From contig NZ_RPOH01000025.1 in NCBI RefSeq assembly GCF_003818135.1, positions 51,028-115,027 of the forward strand: a stretch of 64,000 bases of DNA, read 5' to 3'. The notes beneath the pieces are model-generated. The model did no database searches and had not been told where the DNA came from. It saw only the letters and a list, made by a program, of their open reading frames with translations. The position numbers were made by a program, and so were the translations under genes. This stretch comes from Buttiauxella warmboldiae. Its GTDB lineage: Bacteria > Pseudomonadota > Gammaproteobacteria > Enterobacterales > Enterobacteriaceae. Below, piece by piece: positions 32,837 through 42,878 of this stretch. Position 1 is the first letter of the stretch, and each line of letters begins with the position of its first letter.

Positions 32837-32878
32837 GTTTTGCGCGATAACTTAAACGTAGCAGTTATCGTGCAAAAC
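32837..32878 (-). repeat. Strong inverted repeat between pflB and pflA
   Basis: GTTTTGCGCGATAACT (32837-32852) and AGTTATCGTGCAAAAC (32863-32878) pair over 16 bp with a single G-T wobble and a 10-base loop. No T run follows, so it is not a typical terminator. It could be an operator or an RNA-stability element for the pflA message. Confidence 0.7.
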
Positions 32879-32891
32879 CGGTTCTGAGATA

Positions 32892-32922
32892 AGAAAAGGC
32901 CCCACCGAAGTGGAGCCTTTAT
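32892..32922 (-). terminator. Terminator or attenuator after pflB
   Basis: On the minus strand AAAGGCTCCAC pairs with GTGGGGCCTTT (one mismatch) around a stable cUUCGg tetraloop, followed by TTCTT. It lies 28 bases after pflB and would reduce transcription into pflA. Confidence 0.75.
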
Positions 32923-32949
32923 TCTACGCCTTTTCAGACAAACCGTGAA

Positions 32950-35232
32950 TTACATGGTTTGAGTGAAGGTACGGGTAATAACGTCCTGCTGCTGTTCTTT
33001 AGTCAGGGAGTTAAAACGTACCGCGTAACCAGATACACGAATGGTCAGCTGAGGATATTTCTCAGGGTTTTCCATCGCATCCAGCAGCATTTCACGGTTC
33101 ATAACGTTCACGTTCAGGTGTTGGCCACCTTCGATGGACGCTTCGTGGTGGAAGTAACCATCCATCAGACCCGCGAGGTTAGTTTTACGCACTTCGTCGT
33201 CTTTACCCAGCGCGTTAGGAACGATAGAGAAGGTATAAGAGATACCATCTTTAGCGTAAGCAAACGGTAGTTTAGCAACGGAAGTCAGAGAGGCAACAGC
33301 ACCTTTCTGGTCACGGCCGTGCATTGGGTTAGCACCTGGACCGAATGGCGCGCCAGCGCGACGACCGTCCGGGGTGTTACCGGTTTTCTTACCATAAACC
33401 ACGTTAGAGGTGATGGTCAGAACGGACTGAGTCGGGATAGCGTTACGGTAAGTAGTCAGTTTCTGAATTTTCTTCATGAAACGTTCTACCAGGTCAACAG
33501 CGATGTCATCTACGCGAGAATCGTTGTTACCGAACTGCGGGTATTCGCCTTCGATTTCGAAGTCTACAGCCAGGCCGTCTTCGTCACGGATAGGTTTAAC
33601 TTTCGCGTATTTGATTGCAGACAGGGAGTCAGCTGCAACAGACAGACCCGCGATACCACAAGCCATGGTGCGAACTACGTCACGGTCATGCAGAGCCATC
33701 AGGGACGCTTCGTAGCTGTACTTATCATGCATGTAGTGAATGATGTTCAGCGCGGTGACGTACTGTTTAGCCAGCCAGTCCATGAAGTGGTCCAGACGAT
33801 CCAGAACGTTATCATAGTCCAGAACATCAGCCATGATTGGCGCTTCTTTAGGGCCGATCTGCAGTTTCAGTTTTTCATCAACGCCGCCGTTGATTGCATA
33901 CAGCATGGTTTTCGCGAGGTTAGCACGAGCACCGAAGAACTGCATTTGCTTACCAACAACCATTGGGCTTACGCAGCATGCGATTGCGTAGTCATCGTTG
34001 TTAAAGTCAGGGCGCATCAGATCGTCGTTCTCGTATTGCAGAGAAGAGGTATCGATGGAAACTTTAGCCGCGTATTTCTTAAAGTTCAGTGGCAGTTTTT
34101 CAGACCACAGAATAGTAATGTTCGGCTCCGGAGACGGCCCCATGGTGTACAGGGTGTTCAGGAAACGGAAGCTGGATTTGGTAACCAGAGTACGGCCATC
34201 TACGCCCATACCGGCGATAGATTCTGTCGCCCAGATTGGGTCGCCAGAGAACAGCTCATCATACTCAGGGGTACGCAGGAAGCGAACCATACGCAGTTTC
34301 ATGACCAGGTGGTCAATCATTTCCTGTGCTTCAAGCTCGGTGATTTTGCCCGCTTTCAGGTCACGTTCGATGTAAGCATCCAGGAAGGTGGATACGCGAC
34401 CGAAGGACATTGCAGCGCCGTTCTGAGATTTAACCGCAGCCAGGTAGCCGAAGTAAGTCCACTGAATAGCTTCCTGAGCGTTTTTAGCCGGACCAGAGAT
34501 ATCGCAGCCGTATTTAGCCGCCATCTCTTTGATCTGACCCAGAGCGCGGTGCTGCTCGGAGATCTCTTCGCGCAGACGGATAGTTGCTTCCAGGTCTTCG
34601 CCGTTTTCCAGTTTGGTCTGCAGAGAGTTGAACTGAGCAAACTTGTCTTTCATCAGGAAGTCGATACCGTACAGCGCAACGCGACGGTAGTCACCGATGA
34701 TACGACCACGGCCGTAAGCATCTGGCAGGCCAGTGATTACGCCTGATTTACGGCAGTTCAGGATGTCTTTGGTATAAACGTCAAACACACCCTGGTTGTG
34801 GGTTTTACGGTATTCGGTGAAGATCTTTTTCAGCATTGGGTCAAGTTCGCGACCGTATACTTTGCAAGAACCTTCAACCATTTTGATGCCACCGAACGGA
34901 ATAATGGCACGTTTCAGTGGAGCATCAGTCTGCAAGCCCACGATAGTTTCGAGGGACTTGTTGATGTAACCAGCATCATGAGAGGTGATGGTGGAAGCGA
35001 GGTCAGTGTCGAAGTCAACAGGCGCGTGAGTGCGGTTTTCCTGTTTAACGCCTTCCATAACGCTGTCCCACAGAGTGGTAGTTGCTTCAGTAGCACCTGC
35101 CAGGAAGGACTCGTCACCCTCGTAAGGGGTGTAGTTTTTCTGAATAAAGTCACGCACGTTGACTTCATTCTGCCAGTCGCCTTTGGCAAAACCTTCCCAG
35201 GCTGTGGCTAACTTCTCATTAAGCTCGGACAT
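32950..35232 (-). CDS. pflB: Formate C-acetyltransferase (pyruvate formate-lyase)
   Basis: 760 residues, as in E. coli. The glycyl-radical site is RVSGYAVRF (Gly735, counting Met) near the C-terminus, and the two catalytic cysteines are Cys419-Cys420 in [10 protein letters not shown]. PflB turns pyruvate and CoA into acetyl-CoA and formate during fermentation. Codon use is strongly biased to preferred codons, as expected of a very abundant protein. It is the second gene of focA-pflB, 53 bases after focA. Confidence 0.98.
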   Translation of the reverse strand: MSELNEKLATAWEGFAKGDWQNEVNVRDFIQKNYTPYEGDESFLAGATEATTTLWDSVMEGVKQENRTHAPVDFDTDLASTITSHDAGYINKSLETIVGLQTDAPLKRAIIPFGGIKMVEGSCKVYGRELDPMLKKIFTEYRKTHNQGVFDVYTKDILNCRKSGVITGLPDAYGRGRIIGDYRRVALYGIDFLMKDKFAQFNSLQTKLENGEDLEATIRLREEISEQHRALGQIKEMAAKYGCDISGPAKNAQEAIQWTYFGYLAAVKSQNGAAMSFGRVSTFLDAYIERDLKAGKITELEAQEMIDHLVMKLRMVRFLRTPEYDELFSGDPIWATESIAGMGVDGRTLVTKSSFRFLNTLYTMGPSPEPNITILWSEKLPLNFKKYAAKVSIDTSSLQYENDDLMRPDFNNDDYAIACCVSPMVVGKQMQFFGARANLAKTMLYAINGGVDEKLKLQIGPKEAPIMADVLDYDNVLDRLDHFMDWLAKQYVTALNIIHYMHDKYSYEASLMALHDRDVVRTMACGIAGLSVAADSLSAIKYAKVKPIRDEDGLAVDFEIEGEYPQFGNNDSRVDDIAVDLVERFMKKIQKLTTYRNAIPTQSVLTITSNVVYGKKTGNTPDGRRAGAPFGPGANPMHGRDQKGAVASLTSVAKLPFAYAKDGISYTFSIVPNALGKDDEVRKTNLAGLMDGYFHHEASIEGGQHLNVNVMNREMLLDAMENPEKYPQLTIRVSGYAVRFNSLTKEQQQDVITRTFTQTM

Positions 35233-35285
35233 TTAACACCTACCTTCTAATGTGGATTTCTTATTCCCTGAGCAATGGCAAGCAC

Positions 35286-36143
35286 TTAGTGCTTATCGCC
35301 ACCGCGCAGATAAATTACCCAGTACGTCAACCCAACCAGTAAACCACCGCCGATGATATTCCCGATAGTCACGGGGATTAAGTTATCAGTGATGAAGTTT
35401 AACACGGTTAAGTGTGTGAAATTGTCCGGAGACGACCCAACTGCGGTCCAGAATTCCGGGCTTGCAAAGTTGCGTACTACGATACCCAGAGGGATCATAA
35501 ACATGTTTGCGATACTGTGCTCAAAACCACAGGCAACAAACATGGCGACCGGGAGGATCATAGCAAACATCTTGTCCATCAAACTGCGGCCGGAATAGCT
35601 CATCCAGACGGCCAGACAGACCATCAGGTTAGCCAGAATGCCGAGGCACACAGCTTCAATAAAGGTGTGATGCATTTTGTGGTCTGCGGTTTGAAGCACA
35701 TTCAGACCCCAGGCACCGTTTGCTGTCATATACATGCCTGACAACCAGATCAACACCACGAATAGCAAGGCACCAATCAGGTTACCGAAGTAGACGTTAA
35801 TCCAGTTCCTGGCTAGCTGACCCCAGGTGATACGCCCGCTGGCTTTTGCAACCACGATTAACACCGTAGAGGTGAAAAGGTCGGCGCCGCAGATAACACA
35901 CAGGATAAGCCCTAAGGAGAAGCATGTGCCGCCAATCAGCTTTGCGATACCAAACGGAATGGTTGCAGTACCGGTGGTGGCGGTGATGTAAAAGACAAAG
36001 GCAATCGAGATGAACATCCCCGCGGTGATCGCTAAATAAAACGTGGTCAGCGGGTGTTTTGTTGCTTTATAGACGCCAGCGTCTTCGGCGACTTTCGCCA
36101 TGGCAGCTGGGAGCAATAGATCAAAAGGGTTGTCAGCTTTCAC
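35286..36143 (-). CDS. focA: Formate channel FocA
   Basis: 285 residues, as in E. coli. A pentameric inner-membrane channel of the formate/nitrite transporter family with six membrane segments. The gating/transport residues Thr91 (GADLFTSTVL) and His209 (GFEHSIAN) are present, as is the N-terminal MKADNPFDLLLP tail that binds PflB. FocA exports formate made by PflB and takes it up at low pH. First gene of the operon. Confidence 0.97.
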   Translation of the reverse strand: MKADNPFDLLLPAAMAKVAEDAGVYKATKHPLTTFYLAITAGMFISIAFVFYITATTGTATIPFGIAKLIGGTCFSLGLILCVICGADLFTSTVLIVVAKASGRITWGQLARNWINVYFGNLIGALLFVVLIWLSGMYMTANGAWGLNVLQTADHKMHHTFIEAVCLGILANLMVCLAVWMSYSGRSLMDKMFAMILPVAMFVACGFEHSIANMFMIPLGIVVRNFASPEFWTAVGSSPDNFTHLTVLNFITDNLIPVTIGNIIGGGLLVGLTYWVIYLRGGDKH

Positions 36144-36549
36144 ACTAACTCTCTCTTATTTAATTCGGCGACGAGATACTAACAAAGCATTATAGAGTAA
36201 AATTTGATATGGATCATATCTCGCCAAGCTTATAGGCCTGAAAAAAGCAGGTATTTAGCTAATTTTCAGTTTAAATTATTGATTTAAATGATAAAAATAA
36301 ATTTTAAATTTTATAATGTAATTTGATATTTAGTCTCGCTGCTCCTGTATCGGGTTAATTAGAATGGAGTATTTCAATAATTTGGCAACAACATTTATTA
36401 TTTAAAATAACAATATTTCATCAATCTTTAATCATTGACCTACAAATGAAAGGATTGCGTCGCCAATAAATACACGGGGCAATAAAAATCGCCCCGTAAT
36501 ATAGCGTAAACCTTATGGTTTACACATCTTTACTCACGCTTTAATTTCG
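36144..36549. promoter_or_regulatory. focA-pflB promoter region and focA–ycaO gap
   Basis: 406 bases. The FNR site TTGAT-ATGG-ATCAT (36204-36217, 9 of 10) lies 32 bases from a minus-strand -10 TAGTAT (36176-36181), predicting a start near 36169 with FNR at -41.5, a class II activated promoter. A second -10-like TATAAT (36189-36194) is also present. From 36240 to 36440 the sequence is extremely AT-rich (long A and T runs), likely curved and a candidate for H-NS, IHF or ArcA binding. Nothing coding was seen. Confidence 0.65.
36474..36497 (-). terminator. Hairpin after ycaO
   Basis: ACGGGGC and GCCCCGT form a 7-bp stem 53 bases after the ycaO stop. On the ycaO strand the loop rather than the tail holds the T run, so its strength is doubtful. 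Confidence 0.4.
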
Positions 36550-38307
36550 TTATTTCCAGAAAGCTGCTTTTGCGCGCTGCAGCTTTTCATAGGCGCTTAA
36601 CAATGCCTGATGGGCAGGGAAGGCTTTCAGATCGCTATCGACAGCTTGCAAGCCATAGAATGGCGCTTCACCGCTCAGCGCAGCACTTGCCGCTTCAACC
36701 GTTTGCGCACCGTACATACGCATGAAGGCATTCAGGTACTGCAGCGGCTGGCGGTCTTCTTCCATCGCCAGCAGCAGCAAGGTTTGCAGGCAGCGGTAGT
36801 AGTTGGCGCGTTCAGCGCTGAAAATAGAGGCGTTGAACTCCATCGTCCATTCAGTCCAGATCAGCGCCTGTTCGGTGTCCCCCCCCGCCAGAGCCAGCAT
36901 GGCCTTGAGCTCACCAATACGCAGCGTGTACCAGCCGTTGTCTTTACCGGTTGCCAGGCCCAGCAGCTCGCGCACGCGGGTAAAGTCATCATGGCCTTCT
37001 TCATCTAACTGAGAGATGAGATCCAGATAATCTTGCTTTTCCCACCCGCTTCCCGGCAAAGCCAGAATCGTATCGCGCAGGTGATAGCCCATGTTGTTAT
37101 TGGCAAGCAGCAGATCTTCCGCAGGATAAATATCCGACATGCCCGGCACGATAATACGGCAGGCGTAGACATCCAGATGCTGGTAATCGGCGATATACAC
37201 TTCTTGATCTTCTGCGTCAAAGATGGCCATCAAAGTGGCGAACTCTTCTTCGGTAGTACCGGAGAAGTTCCAGTCAACAAACGGATAGTCAGCATCCTGC
37301 TTGAACATATCCCAGGAGATAAGGCCGCTTGAGTCGATAAAGTGAGTTTCAAGGTTTGCATGCTCGGCGACTTCTTCATCGTCGAATGTGGGTGGCGTGA
37401 ACACATCCAGATCTTTCAGGCCACGCCCTTGTAACAGCTCGGTCACCGTGCGTTCCAGCGCCACACCAAAATCAGGATGCGCGCCAAACGAGGCGAAACA
37501 GGTGCCATTTGCCGGGTTGAACAACACCACGCAGATAACCGGATATTTGCCGCCTAACGAGCCGTCGTAGGCAAAGATTGGGAAACCTTCCGCTTCAAGC
37601 GTGGCAATGGACTCAACCACGCCTGGGTATCGCGCCAGCACTTCCTGCGGAATTTCCGGCAGGCTGATGCTTTCAGCAATAATACGATTTTTAATGTGGC
37701 GTTCAAAAACTTCTGACAGCCCCTGCACGCGCGCTTCGTTTGCCGTATTGCCCGCGGACATCCCGTTGGAAACGTACAGGTTGCCGATGATATTCATCGG
37801 GATATAAACAGTTTCTTGATCGGACTGGCGGGTAAATGGCAGCGCACAGATACCGCGCTCTTCATTGCCCGACTGCAGGTCGATAAGCATGCCCGCAGTG
37901 ACTTCGTTCTCAGGATCGTAGAATGCACGCAGGCGGTCATCGAGAATGCCTTCCGGCAGCTGCTCGTCTTCGGGAATGGGGAACCATTTCTCGTTTGGAT
38001 AATGCACAAACGGGCCATTGGCGAGGGTTTTGCCCAGCCAGAAATCAGCAAAGAAATAGTTTGTCGACAGACGTTCGAAATACTCACCCAGAGCAGAGGC
38101 CAGTGCCGCTTTTTTGGTCGCCCCTTTACCATTGGTAAAGCACAGCGCGCTGTCTTTATCACGGATATGCACCGACCAGACGTTAGGGACCGGATTTAAC
38201 CAGGAAGCTTCTTCTATATTAAAGCCAAGGTCGGCAAGCTTAGTCTGGAAGCGAGCGATGGAGTCTTCCAGTGCGGCATCTTTGCCAGGAATAAAGGTTT
38301 GAGTCAT
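36550..38307 (-). CDS. ycaO: YcaO, accessory factor for RimO-dependent methylthiolation of S12
   Basis: 585 residues (E. coli 586). The N-terminal two-thirds is the YcaO domain that binds ATP in an unusual Glu-rich pocket; GKGATKKAALASALGEYFER (near 80) and EVFERHIKNRI (near 205) are the characteristic blocks. The C-terminal part is helical and TPR-like and ends with …QRAKAAFWK. In E. coli YcaO promotes beta-methylthiolation of ribosomal protein S12 by RimO; related proteins make azolines and thioamides in peptide natural products. No precursor peptide or cyclodehydratase partner is adjacent, so a ribosomal role is the default reading. It has its own promoter 400 bases from focA. Confidence 0.93.
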   Translation of the reverse strand: MTQTFIPGKDAALEDSIARFQTKLADLGFNIEEASWLNPVPNVWSVHIRDKDSALCFTNGKGATKKAALASALGEYFERLSTNYFFADFWLGKTLANGPFVHYPNEKWFPIPEDEQLPEGILDDRLRAFYDPENEVTAGMLIDLQSGNEERGICALPFTRQSDQETVYIPMNIIGNLYVSNGMSAGNTANEARVQGLSEVFERHIKNRIIAESISLPEIPQEVLARYPGVVESIATLEAEGFPIFAYDGSLGGKYPVICVVLFNPANGTCFASFGAHPDFGVALERTVTELLQGRGLKDLDVFTPPTFDDEEVAEHANLETHFIDSSGLISWDMFKQDADYPFVDWNFSGTTEEEFATLMAIFDAEDQEVYIADYQHLDVYACRIIVPGMSDIYPAEDLLLANNNMGYHLRDTILALPGSGWEKQDYLDLISQLDEEGHDDFTRVRELLGLATGKDNGWYTLRIGELKAMLALAGGDTEQALIWTEWTMEFNASIFSAERANYYRCLQTLLLLAMEEDRQPLQYLNAFMRMYGAQTVEAASAALSGEAPFYGLQAVDSDLKAFPAHQALLSAYEKLQRAKAAFWK

Positions 38308-38445
38308 GAGGTTTCACTTTTGTCGTACGCAAAGCGCGCAATGATACGGGTTTTAGCACACTGACGCCATTGTCAGCAGCAAGCAGGCGGCAATAGCATA
38401 ACAGGCTATGCTTACTGTCAGTAACCTACTGTTATGGCGGTGTAA

Positions 38446-39138
38446 ATGAAGAGCTTTGATTTAAAACGTATGGCGTTTGACGAAATGCCCCCTGACTTCT
38501 TATTAGAAGTCGCCATTCGCAGCGTTTATACCTTTATTCTTGTCTTTCTGTTCTTAAAAATTACCGGGCGACGTGGCGTACGTCAGATGTCGCTGTTTGA
38601 AGTGTTAATTATCCTGACCCTTGGCTCGGCTGCCGGTGATGTGGCGTTTTATCACGATGTTCCGATGCTGCCGGTGCTGGTGGTGTTTATTACCCTGGCC
38701 GCTTTGTATCGTCTGGTGATGTGGTTAATGAGCCACAGCGAAAAGCTGGAAGATCTGTTTGAAGGGAAACCTGCGATCGTTATTAAAGACGGCGAGTTTG
38801 CCTGGGAAAAAATGAAAGCCCAGAATATGACCGAATTCGAGTTCTTTATGGAGCTGCGCCTGCGCGGGGTGGAGCACCTGGGGCAGGTGCGTCTGGCGAT
38901 ACTCGAAACCAATGGTCAGATCAGCGTCTATTTCTACCCGGACGATCGGGTCCGGCCCGGTTTGTCGATCCTGCCGCAATATTGCAACGAACGCTTTGAG
39001 GTGATCCCTGAAAAGGGGGATTACGCCTGCATCCGCTGTAGTGAAGTGCTGGCGTTTAATGCGGGAACAAAAGCCGTATGCCCGCGCTGTAAACGTCAAC
39101 AGTGGGTTAAAGCCAGTACCGCTAAGCGCGTGACCTGA
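38446..39138 (+). CDS. ycaP: Inner-membrane protein YcaP (DUF421/YetF-like) with C-terminal zinc ribbon
   Basis: 230 residues, as in E. coli YcaP. Three N-terminal membrane segments (about 25-100) include the GRRGVRQMSLFEVLIILTLGSAAGD block typical of DUF421. A cytoplasmic alpha/beta domain (about 115-185, with MTEFEFFMELRLRGVEHLGQVRLAILE) follows. The tail carries two Cys pairs (CIRC near 197 and CPRC near 215) spaced like a zinc ribbon. The function is unknown; Bacillus YetF relatives affect spore envelope properties. Stands alone between ycaO and serC. Confidence 0.88.
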   Translation: MKSFDLKRMAFDEMPPDFLLEVAIRSVYTFILVFLFLKITGRRGVRQMSLFEVLIILTLGSAAGDVAFYHDVPMLPVLVVFITLAALYRLVMWLMSHSEKLEDLFEGKPAIVIKDGEFAWEKMKAQNMTEFEFFMELRLRGVEHLGQVRLAILETNGQISVYFYPDDRVRPGLSILPQYCNERFEVIPEKGDYACIRCSEVLAFNAGTKAVCPRCKRQQWVKASTAKRVT

Positions 39139-39184
39139 CGAGCATATATCGCGCATTTCATTCAGCGGCTGGTTGATTGTGTTG

Positions 39185-39200
39185 CGTGATTTTGCGCACA
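39185..39200 (+). promoter_or_regulatory. Possible CRP site upstream of serC
   Basis: CGTGATTTTGCGCACA fits TGTGA-N6-TCACA at 8 of 10 positions, about 105 bases before the serC start. cAMP-CRP is reported to affect serC-aroA in E. coli, with Lrp. One motif match only. Confidence 0.4.
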
Positions 39201-39298
39201 TTACCTCGCGACATCTGATTAACCGTTGCAGCCTCAGCATCTGAGTGATAAAACCGATAGCGTGATAAAACTTAATGCTCTAAGCGTGGTGAGGGGAA

Positions 39299-40384
39299 AT
39301 GACTCAGGTATACAATTTTAGTTCTGGCCCGGCAATGCTGCCGGCTGACGTGCTTCGTCGTGCGCAACATGAGCTCTGCGACTGGCAGGGGTTGGGCACC
39401 TCCGTAATGGAGATCAGCCACCGCAGTAAAGAGTTTATTCAGGTTGCTGTTGAAGCAGAACAAGATTTTCGCGATCTGCTGCAAATCCCCTCGAACTACA
39501 AAGTTTTATTCTGCCACGGCGGCGGCCGCGGCCAGTTTGCTGGCGTCCCATTAAACCTGCTGGGTGATAAAACCACGGCGGACTACGTTGATGGGGGATA
39601 CTGGGCAAGCAGCGCGGTAAAAGAAGCCCATAAATACTGCACGCCAAACGTTATTGATGCCAAAGTAACCGTGGATGGCCTGCGCGCCATCAAGCCGATG
39701 AGCGAGTGGCAAGTTTCTGAAAATAGCGCTTATCTGCATTTCTGCCCAAATGAGACCATTGACGGCATCGCTATTCATGAAACGCCAGACTTTGGCGATG
39801 CGGTTGTTGTCGCTGACTACTCATCTTCTATTTTGTCGCATCCGATGGATGTTAGCCGCTTTGGCGTCATTTACGCTGGTGCGCAAAAGAATATCGGCCC
39901 GGCGGGTCTGACGTTGGTCATCGTGCGTGAAGATTTGCTCGGCAAGGCGCATAAAGCGTGCCCGTCAATTCTTGATTACAGCGTGCTTAATGAAAATGAT
40001 TCCATGTTTAACACCCCACCCACGTTCGCCTGGTATCTGTCAGGTCTGGTGTTTAAATGGCTGAAAGAGCAGGGCGGCGTAGAAGCCATGGATAAAATTA
40101 ACCGGGCGAAAGCTGAACTGTTGTACGGAGTCATCGATAACAGCGAGTTCTATCGTAACGATGTTGCTCCGGCTAACCGTTCACGCATGAACGTCCCGTT
40201 CCAGCTGGCTGATAGCGCGCTGGATAAAGTGTTCCTTGAAGAGTCCTTTGCTGCAGGTCTGCATGCGCTGAAAGGTCACCGCGTAGTTGGTGGAATGCGC
40301 GCGTCGATTTACAACGCCATGCCGCTTGAAGGCGTTAAAGCATTAACCCACTTTATGGTCGATTTCGAACGTCGCCACGGTTAA
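39299..40384 (+). CDS. serC: Phosphoserine aminotransferase
   Basis: 361 residues (E. coli 362). A class V PLP enzyme; the PLP lysine is in [11 protein letters not shown] (near 198). It makes 3-phosphoserine in serine synthesis and 4-phosphohydroxythreonine for pyridoxal phosphate. First gene of serC-aroA, linking serine, vitamin B6 and chorismate supply. Confidence 0.97.
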   Translation: MTQVYNFSSGPAMLPADVLRRAQHELCDWQGLGTSVMEISHRSKEFIQVAVEAEQDFRDLLQIPSNYKVLFCHGGGRGQFAGVPLNLLGDKTTADYVDGGYWASSAVKEAHKYCTPNVIDAKVTVDGLRAIKPMSEWQVSENSAYLHFCPNETIDGIAIHETPDFGDAVVVADYSSSILSHPMDVSRFGVIYAGAQKNIGPAGLTLVIVREDLLGKAHKACPSILDYSVLNENDSMFNTPPTFAWYLSGLVFKWLKEQGGVEAMDKINRAKAELLYGVIDNSEFYRNDVAPANRSRMNVPFQLADSALDKVFLEESFAAGLHALKGHRVVGGMRASIYNAMPLEGVKALTHFMVDFERRHG

Positions 40385-40403
40385 TTGCTGTGAGTTGTGA
40401 TAT

Positions 40404-40431
40404 CCCCGCGACATGCTTCGCGGGGTTTTTA
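40404..40431 (+). terminator. Attenuator-type terminator between serC and aroA
   Basis: CCCCGCGA and TCGCGGGG form a perfect 8-bp stem with a 6-base loop and run into TTTTT. It sits within the serC-aroA operon and would lower aroA expression relative to serC. Confidence 0.85.
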
Positions 40432-40460
40432 TTCTGTTTCGAGTTGAGAGTATTTTCCCC

Positions 40461-41747
40461 ATGCTGGAATCCCTGACGTTACAACCTGTCGCCCTTGTCG
40501 ACGGCACAATTAATCTTCCTGGTTCAAAAAGTGTGTCTAACCGCGCCCTGCTACTGGCAGCGCTGGCGCATGGCACGACTGAGCTGACTAATTTGCTCGA
40601 TAGTGACGACGTGCGTCATATGCTTAATGCGCTGAAGGCGCTGGGAGTCAGCTATACGCTCTCCGCCGATCGCACTCGTTGCGAAGTGACCGGCATGGGC
40701 GGCCCGCTGCGGGCTGCGGGCGAGCTGGAGCTATTCCTCGGCAATGCGGGAACGGCGATGCGTCCGCTGGCGGCGGCTTTGTGTCTGGGGAGCAACAATA
40801 TTGTGCTAACCGGCGAGCCGCGTATGAAAGAGCGCCCAATCGGCCATCTGGTTGATGCTTTACGTCAGGGCGGCGCGCAGATTGACTATCTGGAGCAGGA
40901 AAACTACCCGCCTTTGCGTTTACGGGGTGGGTTTAGCGGCGGCCAGGTGACCGTTGACGGCAGCGTTTCCAGCCAGTTCCTGACGGCGCTGCTAATGACG
41001 GCGCCGCTGGCTGCAAATGACACCGAAATCACCATTAAAGGTGAGCTGGTATCAAAACCCTATATTGATATCACTTTGCACCTGATGAAAACCTTTGGTG
41101 TGGCAGTGGAAAACCGTGAGTACCGCAGTTTTGTTATTCGCGGCGGGCAGCAATACACCTCACCGGGGGCTTATCTGGTAGAAGGCGATGCCTCTTCTGC
41201 CTCTTACTTCCTCGCGGCCGGCGCGATCAAAGGCGGCACGGTCAAAGTAACCGGTATCGGGCGCAACAGCGTACAGGGCGATATTCGCTTTGCCGATGTG
41301 CTGGAAAAAATGGGGGCGAAAGTCACCTGGGGTGAGGACTTCATTGCTTGTGAACGCGGCGAACTCAACGCCATTGATATGGATATGAACCATATCCCTG
41401 ATGCGGCAATGACTATCGCAACGGCCGCGCTATTTGCCCGGGGAACCACCACGCTGCGCAATATTTATAACTGGCGTGTAAAAGAGACTGACCGCCTGAG
41501 CGCAATGGCGACAGAATTGCGTAAAGTGGGCGCTGTGGTGGAGGAGGGGGAAGATTATATTACCGTCACGCCGCCTGCTCAGCTGCAGGTGGCTGAAATT
41601 GGCACCTATAACGATCACCGTATGGCGATGTGCTTCTCGCTGGTGGCGTTGTCAGACACGCCGGTCACTATCCTCGATCCGAAATGTACCGCGAAAACTT
41701 TCCCGGACTATTTCGAACAATTAGCGCGCATTAGCACGCTCGCATAA
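40461..41747 (+). CDS. aroA: 5-enolpyruvylshikimate-3-phosphate synthase
   Basis: 428 residues (E. coli 427; one extra Leu after Met). It transfers enolpyruvate from PEP to shikimate-3-phosphate. The [13 protein letters not shown] and [17 protein letters not shown] segments are the unaltered class I (glyphosate-sensitive) type. The ATG at 40461 gives the family start; upstream in-frame ATGs overlap the terminator. The ycaL gene that follows in E. coli is absent: 249 bases separate aroA and cmk, with a TATAAT at 41942-41947 as a likely cmk promoter element. Confidence 0.97.
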   Translation: MLESLTLQPVALVDGTINLPGSKSVSNRALLLAALAHGTTELTNLLDSDDVRHMLNALKALGVSYTLSADRTRCEVTGMGGPLRAAGELELFLGNAGTAMRPLAAALCLGSNNIVLTGEPRMKERPIGHLVDALRQGGAQIDYLEQENYPPLRLRGGFSGGQVTVDGSVSSQFLTALLMTAPLAANDTEITIKGELVSKPYIDITLHLMKTFGVAVENREYRSFVIRGGQQYTSPGAYLVEGDASSASYFLAAGAIKGGTVKVTGIGRNSVQGDIRFADVLEKMGAKVTWGEDFIACERGELNAIDMDMNHIPDAAMTIATAALFARGTTTLRNIYNWRVKETDRLSAMATELRKVGAVVEEGEDYITVTPPAQLQVAEIGTYNDHRMAMCFSLVALSDTPVTILDPKCTAKTFPDYFEQLARISTLA

Positions 41748-41996
41748 CGCTCTGAATTTGCTCCGGTTGCATTGTGTGCCGGGGCAAACTTTCATGCCCG
41801 TCCTCTGCTGATAGCCCTGACTCCCTCCGCCATTACGACTCTTTTCTGCGCTCTTTTACGCAAGTTGCGCAATTCTTCTACACTCAGCTTTATTAACGAC
41901 GATAATTGGCAGGAAAGGTAACGGTCAGGATTCTGGCAGCGTATAATATGCGGCGTTGATATTTCAGGTCCGCAAATCCAGCGAGAGGAGAGTACG

Positions 41997-42683
41997 ATGA
42001 CGGCACCCGCCCCGGTAATAACGATTGATGGTCCAAGCGGCGCAGGCAAAGGTACGCTGTGTAAGGCTATGGCGGAAGCGCTGCAATGGCATCTGCTTGA
42101 TTCCGGTGCTATTTATCGGGTTCTGGCACTGGCGGCCCTGCATCACCAGGTGGATGTGGCATCCGAAGATGCGCTGGTTCCGCTGGCCGCTCACCTTGAT
42201 GTGCGCTTTGTTGCCAACAATGGAAATCTGGAAGTGATCCTGGAAGGCGAAGACGTGAGCGCGGAAATTCGGACTCAGGAAGTTGCCAACGCTGCTTCTC
42301 AAGTCGCTGCTTTCCCGCGTGTCCGCGAAGCCTTGTTGCGTCGCCAGCGCGCTTTCAGAGAAGCACCCGGTCTGATTGCTGATGGCCGTGATATGGGGAC
42401 GGTTGTTTTCCCTGACGCCCCGGTAAAAATCTTCCTTGACGCCTCATCTGAAGAGCGCGCTCACCGGCGTATGCTACAGTTGCAGGAGAAGGGCTTTAGT
42501 GTTAACTTTGAGCGCCTTTTGGCAGAAATAAAAGAACGTGATGACCGTGACCGTAACCGCGCAGTAGCGCCGTTAGTGCCAGCCGCAGATGCGCTGGTGC
42601 TGGACTCCACCAGCATGTCCATTGAGGAAGTCATCAAACAAGCGCTGACGTACGCGCAGAAAATTTTAACGCCAGCGCAATAG
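41997..42683 (+). CDS. cmk: Cytidylate kinase
   Basis: 228 residues (E. coli 227). P-loop GPSGAGKGT (12-20) and the CMP-specific insert are present. It phosphorylates CMP and dCMP in the cytoplasm. A GAGAGGAG ribosome site precedes the ATG. rpsA follows after 195 bases, and in E. coli part of rpsA transcription starts within or before cmk. Confidence 0.97.
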   Translation: MTAPAPVITIDGPSGAGKGTLCKAMAEALQWHLLDSGAIYRVLALAALHHQVDVASEDALVPLAAHLDVRFVANNGNLEVILEGEDVSAEIRTQEVANAASQVAAFPRVREALLRRQRAFREAPGLIADGRDMGTVVFPDAPVKIFLDASSEERAHRRMLQLQEKGFSVNFERLLAEIKERDDRDRNRAVAPLVPAADALVLDSTSMSIEEVIKQALTYAQKILTPAQ

Positions 42684-42783
42684 CGAATAGCGCGCTGGTG
42701 TCTGTTTTGTCATATTTGTCATGATATTGCCATAGTGGTATCCTGACATATCGGGTAGTTTTTTACCCCTGTAACCTAAACCC

Positions 42784-42878
42784 TGTCGGCATGGAGCCAA
42801 TGGCGGGGTATGTGAAACAACCCCATTCGGCGGGATGCTAAATGGACGTTAAACTAAAGAACCTTGAAGATTAACAAC
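42784..42878 (+). promoter_or_regulatory. rpsA leader, S1 autoregulatory element
   Basis: The leader before rpsA has no good Shine-Dalgarno. It contains three GGA triplets in potential loop positions (CATGGAGCC near 42792, GCGGGATGC near 42832, AATGGACG near 42842), matching the E. coli arrangement in which hairpins exposing GGA promote high translation and allow repression by S1. Confidence 0.6.

Noticed and set aside
33319..34746. 475-codon open frame antisense to pflB
   Set aside because: It mirrors the very biased codon use of pflB on the other strand; it has low-complexity Val/Phe-rich composition, no ribosome site and no recognisable domain.
36550..38307. YcaO as part of a RiPP (thiazole/oxazole peptide) cluster
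   Set aside because: No precursor peptide, E1-like partner or exporter is adjacent, and the protein is the full-length RimO-linked enterobacterial type.
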